Positions 37,689-43,992 of a stretch of 64,000 nt of DNA are shown here, piece after piece. Numbering within the stretch: the stretch's first letter is position 1; every line of letters begins with the position of its first letter. Origin of the DNA: Cyanobium usitatum str. Tous (GTDB lineage Bacteria > Cyanobacteriota > Cyanobacteriia > PCC-6307 > Cyanobiaceae); NCBI RefSeq assembly GCF_963920485.1, contig NZ_OY986431.1:1736001-1800000 (forward strand), read 5' to 3'. A program made the translations under genes and the position numbers. Under the pieces are notes generated by a model. The model saw only the letters and a program-made list of their open reading frames with translations. It was not told the origin of the DNA and ran no database searches.

Positions 37689-38648
37689 GTGGGGGACCCG
37701 CGCTGGTGCCCCCATCCAGTGGTGGTAATGGGCTGGTGGATCAGCATGCTGCGCCGCGGCGCTGAAGCCTGGGCGGGCACAAGAGCCTGGAAGCTGCGGT
37801 TGGCGGGGGGCTTAATCACGCTGGTGTTGGTGGGCGGCAGCGGCCTGGCCGGCTGGGCCGTGGAGCAGCTGGCCCCCACGCCCCTGCTGGTGGTGGCCTT
37901 GGCCAGCGCCCTGGCCGGCCGCAGCCTCGAGCAGGCGGTGGTTGGGGTGCTGAAAGCTCTCCCTAATTCCGAACAGCCTGTACAGAACCAGGCAGGCCAG
38001 GCCCTCCAGCCTGCCCGCCAGGCCCTTGCCTGGATAGTGGGCCGCGACACGGCCGATCTAGACGCCCCGGAAATCCTGCGAGCCCTGGCAGAAACGGCCA
38101 GCGAGAACGGCGTGGACGGTCTGTTTGCGCCACTGTTTTGGATGCTGCTGGGGGCTGGGCTGTGGAACCTCAACCCCGCATGGCCCGGCCCCCTGGCCCT
38201 GACCTGGGGCTTCAAGGCGGCCAGCACGCTCGATTCGATGCTTGGCTACCGGCGCGGCCGGCTGCGCTGGCTGGGCACGGCCGGCGCCCGGCTAGACGAC
38301 CTACTGGTTTGGCTGCCCTGCCGGCTGGTGGCGATGAGCCTGCCGCTGGCGGCTGGCCAGCCCGGCCGCTGCCTCGGGGTGCTGGCAGCGGCCCGGCGCG
38401 ATGGCGCCGCCGACCCCTCACCCAATGCGGGCCTATCCCAGGCCGCCTATGCCCACGTCATCGGAGTGCGGCTGGGAGGCAGCAATAGCTATGGCGGCCA
38501 AATACGCCAAAAGCCCCTGCTGGCAGCTGGCCTGCCGGCACCAGATCAGGCCGCGGTGCTGCAAATGCTGCAACTGAATCGGCGGCTTGAGTTGCTGTGG
38601 CTCACCGCAGCCGCGGCGGGGGCGTTCATCACGAAAACTCTCAGCTGA
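37689..38648 (+). CDS. cbiB: adenosylcobinamide-phosphate synthase
   Basis: A 319-residue (or longer) integral membrane enzyme of cobalamin synthesis. VGDPRWCPHPVVVMGWW, ALAETASENGVDGLFAPLFWMLLG, FKAASTLDSMLGY and LDDLLVWLPCRL are family signatures. GTG 37689 is the first canonical start, but the 17 codons before it encode [17 protein letters not shown] in frame, which looks like the conserved first helix. The true start may be the CTG at 37638, which overlaps the ilvC stop. Confidence 0.9.
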   Translation: MGDPRWCPHPVVVMGWWISMLRRGAEAWAGTRAWKLRLAGGLITLVLVGGSGLAGWAVEQLAPTPLLVVALASALAGRSLEQAVVGVLKALPNSEQPVQNQAGQALQPARQALAWIVGRDTADLDAPEILRALAETASENGVDGLFAPLFWMLLGAGLWNLNPAWPGPLALTWGFKAASTLDSMLGYRRGRLRWLGTAGARLDDLLVWLPCRLVAMSLPLAAGQPGRCLGVLAAARRDGAADPSPNAGLSQAAYAHVIGVRLGGSNSYGGQIRQKPLLAAGLPAPDQAAVLQMLQLNRRLELLWLTAAAAGAFITKTLS

Positions 38649-38697
38649 TTGCCGCCGCCAAAGCCCCTGCCGAAGCTGCGCGCAGATCACTGAGACC

Positions 38698-38940
38698 ATG
38701 GCGATTCGCGAGCTGCTCGAAGATGCCCTCAAGGAGCCGAACATCGGCCTGACCCCTTGCTTTCGCTGGCACGCCACGCCTGTGGGAATTGCAGCCCTGT
38801 GGCAGGCCGGGGCAGCGCCCACTGCTCCTCCCTACGAGGATGCCCTCAAGGAAGGTCTGCAGGTTGGGCTCGATCTAAGTCGCGAAGAGCGGGAGTTTCA
38901 CCAGCTCAATTCAGGCTTGGTGTTGCTGTTTCACAGCTAG
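38698..38940 (+). CDS. conserved hypothetical protein, 80 residues
   Basis: MAIRELLEDALKEPNIGLTP opens a small soluble protein that contains two similar acidic patches, LEDALKEPN and YEDALKEGL, and ends LVLLFHS. No signal peptide, no known family. ATG 38698 is chosen; the frame is open to 38587 but that part lies inside cbiB. It converges with the YciI gene and overlaps it by 30 nt. Confidence 0.6.
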   Translation: MAIRELLEDALKEPNIGLTPCFRWHATPVGIAALWQAGAAPTAPPYEDALKEGLQVGLDLSREEREFHQLNSGLVLLFHS

Positions 38941-39237
38941 GTCTGCTGGCGGAAACACCAGGGCCCATTGATGCAGCGTCCAGCTGACGCATCCCTGGAC
39001 GATCAGCGGATCTGTTCGAACAAGGGCATCGGCCTCTTCCCAACTGGCGGCCCTAAACAGCAACATGCCGCCAGCCCCATCGCCACTGCGGCCGACCCGA
39101 TCGGCCCAATAACCGCTGCGGGGCTCATGGCCCTTGCGCTCCAGCTCTGCCAGCCAGGCCAGGTGGGCTGGGATCACCGCGTCGAATTGGGGCTTGGAAA
39201 CCAGACCCAGCTCAAGCTTCACAAAGGTAGGCCTCAT
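38911..39237 (-). CDS. YciI-like protein
   Basis: A 108-residue protein with the dimeric alpha/beta-barrel pattern of the YCII family: HLAWLAELERKGH (the conserved His), SGYWADRVGRSGDGAGGMLLFRAASWEEADALVRTDP. The family's enzymatic role is mostly unknown. ATG 39237 sits 3 bp downstream of the DUF2256 stop, so the two are probably one transcript. Confidence 0.8.
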   Translation of the reverse strand: MRPTFVKLELGLVSKPQFDAVIPAHLAWLAELERKGHEPRSGYWADRVGRSGDGAGGMLLFRAASWEEADALVRTDPLIVQGCVSWTLHQWALVFPPADLAVKQQHQA

Positions 39238-39240
39238 CCT

Positions 39241-39387
39241 CTAAACCCCCTTGGCGCTGCGCTGCCGGCGGCACCTTTCCGAGCAGTAGCGCACCTCATC
39301 CCAAACATCCTTCCACTTGCGCCGCCACTGGAAAGATCGCTCACAGACAGGGCAGATTTTGGTGGGGCGATTCTCGTGGTGAGGCAT
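39241..39387 (-). CDS. DUF2256 small zinc-finger-like protein
   Basis: A 48-residue ORF beginning [19 protein letters not shown] and containing RYCSERCRR. Two Cys pairs (CPVC and CSERC) around [13 protein letters not shown] match the DUF2256 family, which is probably zinc-binding. In other bacteria it sits near cryptochrome/photolyase genes, but none is visible here. ATG 39387, TAG 39241-39243. Confidence 0.85.
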   Translation of the reverse strand: MPHHENRPTKICPVCERSFQWRRKWKDVWDEVRYCSERCRRQRSAKGV

Positions 39388-39509
39388 CTCCAGGGGCTGG
39401 GCGCAGATCAGCGATGGGAAATTTAGGCAACTGAAGCCAAACCCAGATCAGGGAAACCACAAAAAGCGACCAAACCATAGTAAGATTATGAAGATTTCAT
39501 AAGGCAGTC

Positions 39510-39809
39510 ATGTTGTTGAGTTTCTTTGGATTCTTATTTGCCGCCCTTTCGTTTGTTCAAGTTCCCCAATGGGACAACGACTGGACAAAATGCTCGGTTG
39601 CAGTCCCAGACACCGCCTGCCATTGGTATGTGGTCAACCCCGACAACACATTTGGCAAAGGATTCAGCTGGATCACCGCCCCTGAGTACGACGTAACGGC
39701 CTTAAGGGATATCGGCCTCCAACACGAAGTGACCGTAGCCCAGGGCTTTCAAACGACCGTAGAGCTGATGAATGCATCTACCGAAGTCAAGTACGGCGAC
39801 AACTACTAA
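39510..39809 (+). CDS. hypothetical exported protein
   Basis: A 99-residue ORF starting MLLSFFGFLFAALSFVQVPQW, a short hydrophobic leader, followed by a polar domain with two Cys (KCSVAVPDTACHWY) that could form a disulfide. No family recognised. It is the first gene of an A+T-richer stretch. ATG 39510 lies after AGGCAGTC. Confidence 0.55.
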   Translation: MLLSFFGFLFAALSFVQVPQWDNDWTKCSVAVPDTACHWYVVNPDNTFGKGFSWITAPEYDVTALRDIGLQHEVTVAQGFQTTVELMNASTEVKYGDNY

Positions 39810-39914
39810 AGCCAAAATCAAAGCAGAGCCAAAACGAACTAGCGCAGCATCAAGCTGCCGGCTACTTATTTTCTTAAGGCCAAGGGATGTGCCGAAATCC
39901 CCTTCCGGCGGCTT

Positions 39915-40136
39915 ATGGGGTTAGGGTTTGAAGACAATAAATCAGTCGTCCTTGCACCAGGGTGGCCTCAATACCCTGCCATGGACTCTTCAATTCTGTT
40001 TGCCTTAAACTGGAATTCGCTCGGAGAGCTAGCCACCGAAGACCTTGAGTACGTGCTCAATTCAATGGCCCATGCCATGGATTCAGGCAAAGAAGAATTC
40101 AGTTCGCTATACAGCAAAGTGAATATCTGTGCATGA
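39915..40136 (+). CDS. hypothetical protein, 73 residues
   Basis: A small acidic ORF (SILFALNWNSLGELATEDLE) with a helical C-terminal half and no recognised family. Composition is unlike the G+C-rich shadow frames elsewhere, and no better frame covers the region. An ATG at 39981 (MDSSILF) is an alternative start. Confidence 0.35.
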   Translation: MGLGFEDNKSVVLAPGWPQYPAMDSSILFALNWNSLGELATEDLEYVLNSMAHAMDSGKEEFSSLYSKVNICA

Positions 40137-40216
40137 GCCGCAAAATCAATAGCAATTAGTTGTCAAGCCCTGAATTAGGGTATGGGCAACATGCAAAGTC
40201 TAAAAATACAGGAATA

Positions 40217-40441
40217 TCACTTTTGACGCTTTAAGCAATTGGCGAGGTTCTCCTTGGCTATTGCCAGTGCCTCCGTACAGGTCTCCTTGTCGTCCTTATC
40301 AATATCGCCCTGCTCGCCACGAAGACGCTGTTCCAGAAAATCAATTTCCTCCTGCCAGTGCTCAGTGCCCATATCAAAGACAGGCCGCTCCCCATCATTG
40401 GCATCGTCGTCGATCAAAGAGAAATCGTCGTCCCTCATCAT
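40217..40441 (-). CDS. small acidic hypothetical protein
   Basis: A 74-residue, strongly acidic protein (MMRDDDFSLIDDDANDGERP) with a helical, coiled-coil-like middle (EEIDFLEQRLRGEQGDID) and a C-terminal KRQK. No family recognised. The opposite-strand frame over the same bases is Ser-rich and less plausible. Confidence 0.4.
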   Translation of the reverse strand: MMRDDDFSLIDDDANDGERPVFDMGTEHWQEEIDFLEQRLRGEQGDIDKDDKETCTEALAIAKENLANCLKRQK

Positions 40442-40538
40442 AAGTAGTGATGGAAATCAACCCAAGGATGCCGCAGGAAGCAGGAAAGGGAAATCCCCTT
40501 AATTCACTGCCACACTGCAACCACCCGACCAAGCAGCA

Positions 40539-41000
40539 ATGAACGAACAGCCAGGCGCTCCAAAGCAGTTCGGAAGTCGCCTTGATGAGGAGACGATTGA
40601 AGAAAATAGGGAACTTCTTGGCAAAATTGGTAGCGATAGCATCTCAGAGGCAGCTGAAATCAAAGGAAGCATATACTTCTATACCAATACTTGCGTCGAC
40701 GGCCAGCAAAACAAAGAAGAATTAATTGACGACCCGACAGCGCTAGATGCTGCGATTAAAAATCTTACAGTAGAGATAAAATACGAACATAAGCACCATC
40801 GATGGGCCGCCCAGCTGCCTCACGCATTAAAAATATTGGAGTTTGCTGCAGCACGCTTAAGGCTAAATAACAATATCTCGCCCGACAATATAGGCATTAA
40901 TGCTGAGCTAAGGTGGCGGGACGAGAAAGACTTTGAAAATATCATTCATCTTACTCAAAGCAAAGGCAATGCCGAATGGCAGGTATCACGATTTGCCTGA
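40539..41000 (+). CDS. hypothetical protein with N-terminus shared with the ORF at 43557
   Basis: A 153-residue soluble protein. Residues 6-22 (GAPKQFGSRLDEETIEE) resemble the start of the small DNA-binding-like protein at 43557-43808 (DAPKQFGIRLSEATM), while the rest does not. The remainder is alpha-rich (ALDAAIKNLTVEIKYEHKHH) without a known domain. It may be a fusion or recombination product. ATG 40539. Confidence 0.5.
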   Translation: MNEQPGAPKQFGSRLDEETIEENRELLGKIGSDSISEAAEIKGSIYFYTNTCVDGQQNKEELIDDPTALDAAIKNLTVEIKYEHKHHRWAAQLPHALKILEFAAARLRLNNNISPDNIGINAELRWRDEKDFENIIHLTQSKGNAEWQVSRFA

Positions 41001-41206
41001 TGGAATCATGGTATTGCAGTAACCAGATCCAGTAGCAAAGACGCTCTTCATCAAGTGCTCAAGCGAAGGGAGAGGAGCGGGTCGTCAGCGACGGGAGAGA
41101 AACTTCCGCCCACTTCCTCGACCTATGGACGGGTCGAACTCCGCCATAGAGGGGTATTTGAGTCAGGCAGAGGCATGGAGCGCGAGCAGTAGCAAGGTTT
41201 GTTCAC

Positions 41207-41241
41207 AAAAAAATCCCTGGCGTGTTCGACTCCACCAGGGA
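41207..41241 (-). terminator. minus-strand intrinsic-terminator-like hairpin
   Basis: TCCCTGG (41214-41220) pairs with CCAGGGA (41235-41241). On the minus strand the stem is followed by seven T (A run at 41207-41213 on the plus strand), the layout of a rho-independent terminator for a leftward transcript. No convincing minus-strand gene ends here, so it may end an unannotated small RNA. Confidence 0.45.
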
Positions 41242-41419
41242 CATGCTTCCCGTCGCTCATCACGACCTGCATAGGCTATTAGGCATTTACACTCACGGCA
41301 TGGCGTGATTACCGCAGGTGTTCATGCGGACACACTCAAGGCGCCTCACCCAGCCACAGAACACCACTGGCTCAGATGTTCCCTTGAGGAATCAGAATCT
41401 GGTGGAGCGGCAGCGTCTT

Positions 41420-41522
41420 TTGGAGGCGTGACCTGGCTCGACCGTTGAGCGATGGGGAGTTCCGCAAATCGCTGGAACGTATCTGGGCGAAAGGAAAGCG
41501 CTTGCAAACCATAATATCTTAA
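41420..41522 (+). pseudogene. decayed short coding sequence, copy 1
   Basis: The frame TTG GAG GCG is interrupted by TGA, and one extra base before 41445 shifts the rest, which reads LSDGEFRKSLERIWAKGKRL to TAA 41520-41522. The second copy at 42047 encodes TLSDKGFRKTLDRIWKKEQR in one open frame, so this copy has a stop and a frameshift relative to it. Family unknown. Confidence 0.5.
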
Positions 41523-41598
41523 AAAAGTTTTAAATGGTATTCCTGGCAACATGAGAAGGAAGGGTTGGACAGGGGCGCCTGTTAACTTAAACTAAAAG

Positions 41599-41907
41599 AT
41601 GGCCCTTTACCAGTGGATTACTTGCATAGAGCATGTCGATGTGAATCGGCAACTTCTTATATGCCTGCAGGAAAATAATCTAGAACTAGACCCAGAATTC
41701 TCTAGCCGCAAGATCATCTATGCCAGGGACGGCAACAAAAGCAAGTGCGCCTGGAATACACGAGTAGATATCATTATATCTCCCAATAATGGCATGACGG
41801 ATGAATATGTAGTTGAGGTAAGAAGTTCTGAACCGATGCTCAAAAAAGGAACGCGATGCGAAGAAGTCGCCACTCTGCTCAAAACTGTAATTCCGCCGAA
41901 ATCATAA
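41599..41907 (+). CDS. hypothetical protein, 102 residues
   Basis: MALYQWITCIEHVDVNRQLL opens a compact alpha/beta protein with a middle strand-rich part (VDIIISPNNGMTDEYVVEVR) and KKGTRCEEVATLLKTV at the end. Three Cys, no signal peptide, no recognised family. A+T-rich codon use matches the surrounding segment rather than the core genome. Confidence 0.5.
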   Translation: MALYQWITCIEHVDVNRQLLICLQENNLELDPEFSSRKIIYARDGNKSKCAWNTRVDIIISPNNGMTDEYVVEVRSSEPMLKKGTRCEEVATLLKTVIPPKS

Positions 41908-42046
41908 GATGCGCCACACAATAAAGAGCTGGGACGCCGCCTCGCCTCCGCTGAAACCCTAGGGATGGGCGCTTAATTTAATTAATCAACTTGTGGATTA
42001 AAATCACCTCCAACCAGTTCTAAATCCCAAAATCTGTCAGCGACCT

Positions 42047-42130
42047 TTGGAGGCGAGATCAGGCAAAACGCTGAGCGATAAAGGGTTCCGCAAAACACTA
42101 GATCGGATCTGGAAGAAGGAACAGCGGTAG
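42047..42130 (+). pseudogene. fragment of the same short coding sequence, copy 2
   Basis: An open run of 27 codons (LEARSGKTLSDKGFRKTLDR and on) ending at TAG 42128-42130. It matches copy 1 at 41420-41522 over about 80 bp at the nucleotide level, including TTTGGAGGCG, GAGCGAT, GTTCCGCAAA and ATCTGG. There is no convincing start codon or upstream similarity, so it looks like the 3' end of a lost gene. The rest of the 340-bp gap 41908-42248 shows nothing else. Confidence 0.5.
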
Positions 42131-42248
42131 AGTGAGCGGCGCAATGGTTGCTCAGGCGACTGGGAGGAAAGGTCTCAAGTCAGCCGAAGACGAAAGCATG
42201 GAATCATCCTAAGTGCTAAATTAATGACTCAGAATTGACCAACTTTTT

Positions 42249-42902
42249 ATGAGTTTTGAATTTGGCGATCCAGATATTTTTGATAAGATTTACGAGAATT
42301 CATACTGGGGCAAGGGTTCTGGGGGCGGAAGCTCCCCTGAAGCAACTGAACCCTACAAAATATTCCTCGAAGGCTTCATTCGTCAACATGATATTAAATC
42401 CATCATTGACCTCGGCTGCGGTGATTGGCAGTTTTCCCAGTTTTTAGACTTTGGCGGCGCAACATATATTGGCGTCGATGCCTCTAAAAATGTAATCGCA
42501 GATAATCAGCGTTCATTCTCGCGGCCAGGGGTCTCCTTTGCAAATCTTCCAGATAGCTATAGCGAGCTCCCCTCCGCCGACCTACTAGTTTGCAAAGACG
42601 TACTGATGCATTTAGACACAAAGAAAGTTCAAGATGTTCTATCAATTCTTCCAAGCTTCAAATACGCGCTGATTACTAATGACATTCCTTGCCTATCTGC
42701 TTTCGGGAGAGTTCTTCAAAAGATGCGCAAACCATTTTCGCCCGTAATCAACAAAGAAATAAAAACAGGAGACTACAGAACCCTTGACCCGACTCAACCC
42801 CCATTCAACCTCAAGATGAAAAAGGTATTCGAATGGAAGGGCAATAATCTAATACTTGGCAAAAACTGTGATTGGAAAAAGAGAACTTATTTGCATCAGT
42901 AA
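42249..42902 (+). CDS. class I SAM-dependent methyltransferase
   Basis: A 217-residue Rossmann-fold methyltransferase. Motif I is SIIDLGCGDWQFSQFL near residue 56, the acidic end of strand 2 is YIGVDASKNVI, and motif IV is DLLVCKDVLMHLD near 115. The N-terminal SYWGKGSGGGSSPEATEPY resembles methyltransferases found in surface-polysaccharide or peptide clusters, but no such cluster is present. Substrate unknown. A+T-rich codon use suggests acquisition by transfer. Confidence 0.8.
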   Translation: MSFEFGDPDIFDKIYENSYWGKGSGGGSSPEATEPYKIFLEGFIRQHDIKSIIDLGCGDWQFSQFLDFGGATYIGVDASKNVIADNQRSFSRPGVSFANLPDSYSELPSADLLVCKDVLMHLDTKKVQDVLSILPSFKYALITNDIPCLSAFGRVLQKMRKPFSPVINKEIKTGDYRTLDPTQPPFNLKMKKVFEWKGNNLILGKNCDWKKRTYLHQ

Positions 42903-42903
42903 T

Positions 42904-43155
42904 TCAATCGTCAACAACCTCCAACAAATCCTCAATCCTGCAATCCAACACCGTCACCACCTTCCCCGCCAGATCCAAAGAAAGTGCTGACGCCGCTTTC
43001 TGATCGTTCCGTGCCAGTCGGGTAATTGTGGTTGCCGCCACTCCTGCCGCCACTGCCAAGGCATTCATCGTGATTGCCTTCTCGCCCGCCACAGCACGAC
43101 GCATATTTGCCTTAGCAATTGCCTTGGCAAGGGTCAGACGAACTTGCTTTGCCAT
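42904..43155 (-). CDS. small helix-turn-helix (XRE/Cro-like) regulator
   Basis: An 83-residue basic protein. ITMNALAVAAGVAATTITRLAR at about 29-50 is a helix-turn-helix, followed by a dimerisation-like end LSLDLAGKVVTVLDCRIEDL. This is the layout of short Cro/CI-type or YozG-like regulators. ATG 43155 (MAKQVRLTLAK) is preferred over 43164. It converges with the methyltransferase gene, 1 bp apart, and is divergent from the ORF at 43238. Confidence 0.75.
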   Translation of the reverse strand: MAKQVRLTLAKAIAKANMRRAVAGEKAITMNALAVAAGVAATTITRLARNDQKAASALSLDLAGKVVTVLDCRIEDLLEVVDD

Positions 43156-43237
43156 AAAAAGCACTATAGCTCAAGCGCCATAGCAGGGCAAATAAGCACG
43201 TATTACTTATACTTCTGTACTTAGCGCAGGAAATAGA

Positions 43238-43504
43238 GTGTCAGGCACCAAGCTTAAGCACTGCTTGAACCACCACAAATCCCACCAGGGCAACCAAGGC
43301 AAGAAGCGATGGGAAACCAGTTGTAACCATACCGACTCCGCTTACAACACCATTTCTAAAGCAATTCTAAATAGAGGTGTGTCGCAAGAAGCACAGGTCA
43401 ATGCCAGCCGACTTCTCCGCCACTCAGTAGCCGATCAACCGCTGGAGACGGTTGCCATGGGGGTGACAGCATCACCGGATGCTGTCGAACTAATTACCAG
43501 ATAA
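43238..43504 (+). CDS. hypothetical protein, 88 residues
   Basis: A His/Asn/Lys-rich N-terminus (KLKHCLNHHKSHQGNQGKK) followed by a helical part (VSQEAQVNASRLLRHSVADQ). GTG start. No family recognised; divergent from the helix-turn-helix gene. Moderate doubt that it is expressed. Confidence 0.35.
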   Translation: MSGTKLKHCLNHHKSHQGNQGKKRWETSCNHTDSAYNTISKAILNRGVSQEAQVNASRLLRHSVADQPLETVAMGVTASPDAVELITR

Positions 43505-43556
43505 TTGCTTTTGAGTATCAAACGCACAATATTGGTGATTTGAGACAGTAATTTCA

Positions 43557-43808
43557 GTGTTGAGCGGGAAGAAACTCAAAGCAGTTCGCCCCTCCAACCC
43601 CTTTTCCCAGAAACCCACAGAGGTTCAAACCGATGCTCCCAAGCAATTCGGTATCCGCCTCAGTGAGGCCACGATGAAACTGGTATCCGAAATCCAGCAT
43701 CACCGCCAGCGCACCAATCAACCCATCACCCTCGCTTCCATCGTGGAAGACGCCATTCAGTGTCACTACAACCGATTGGTGAATGAGGGTGTCATCAAAA
43801 ACGACTGA
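43557..43808 (+). CDS. small ribbon-helix-helix-like protein
   Basis: An 83-residue protein: APKQFGIRLSEATMKLVSEI, then a linker TNQPITLASIVEDAIQCHYN. A strand followed by two helices is the pattern of plasmid/antitoxin-type MetJ/Arc regulators. Its N-terminal motif recurs in the ORF at 40539. GTG start at 43557 is likely but not certain. Confidence 0.55.
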   Translation: MLSGKKLKAVRPSNPFSQKPTEVQTDAPKQFGIRLSEATMKLVSEIQHHRQRTNQPITLASIVEDAIQCHYNRLVNEGVIKND

Positions 43809-43871
43809 TGACTCCACCAATCCCCTTGAGATCTAGGGGAATTTTGCAATCTGCCGGAAAACTTGTAAAAG

Positions 43872-43956
43872 CGGAGAGGGTGGGATTCGAACCCACGGAA
43901 GGTTTCCCTTCAAACGATTTCGAGTCGTTCGCTTTCGACCACTCAGCCACCTCTCC
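43872..43956 (-). tRNA. tRNA-Ser (anticodon CGA)
   Basis: Minus-strand reading: acceptor GGAGAGG pairs with CCTCTCC, D-arm TGGCTGAGTGGTCGA, anticodon stem AACGA/TCGTT around CTCGAAA gives CGA, a long class II variable arm, T-arm GTGGGTTCGAATCCCAC, discriminator G. Its 3' end faces the A+T-rich segment at lower coordinates, the usual side for elements that integrate into tRNA 3' ends. Confidence 0.95.
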
Positions 43957-43992
43957 AAAGACCCGCTGGGCCAACAACACTCTAAGGATCGG

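Larger units (their letters stand above)
41001..41598. other. gene-poor 600-bp stretch with a hairpin and a decayed reading frame
   Basis: No intact gene is convincing here. It contains a short palindrome pair CTATGG/CCATAG (about 41124-41149), a minus-strand terminator-like hairpin (41207-41241) and a decayed coding segment (41420-41522) related to 42047-42130. A 68-residue minus-strand ORF at 41346-41552 is antisense to the relic. Confidence 0.5.

Noticed and set aside
41214-41241. Possible tmRNA or tRNA 3' end because of TTCGACTCC and ACCA
   Set aside because: The would-be T-arm does not pair and no acceptor partner is found; a minus-strand terminator explains the hairpin better.
41346-41552. 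68-codon minus-strand ORF
   Set aside because: Antisense to the decayed frame at 41420-41522, with no family resemblance.
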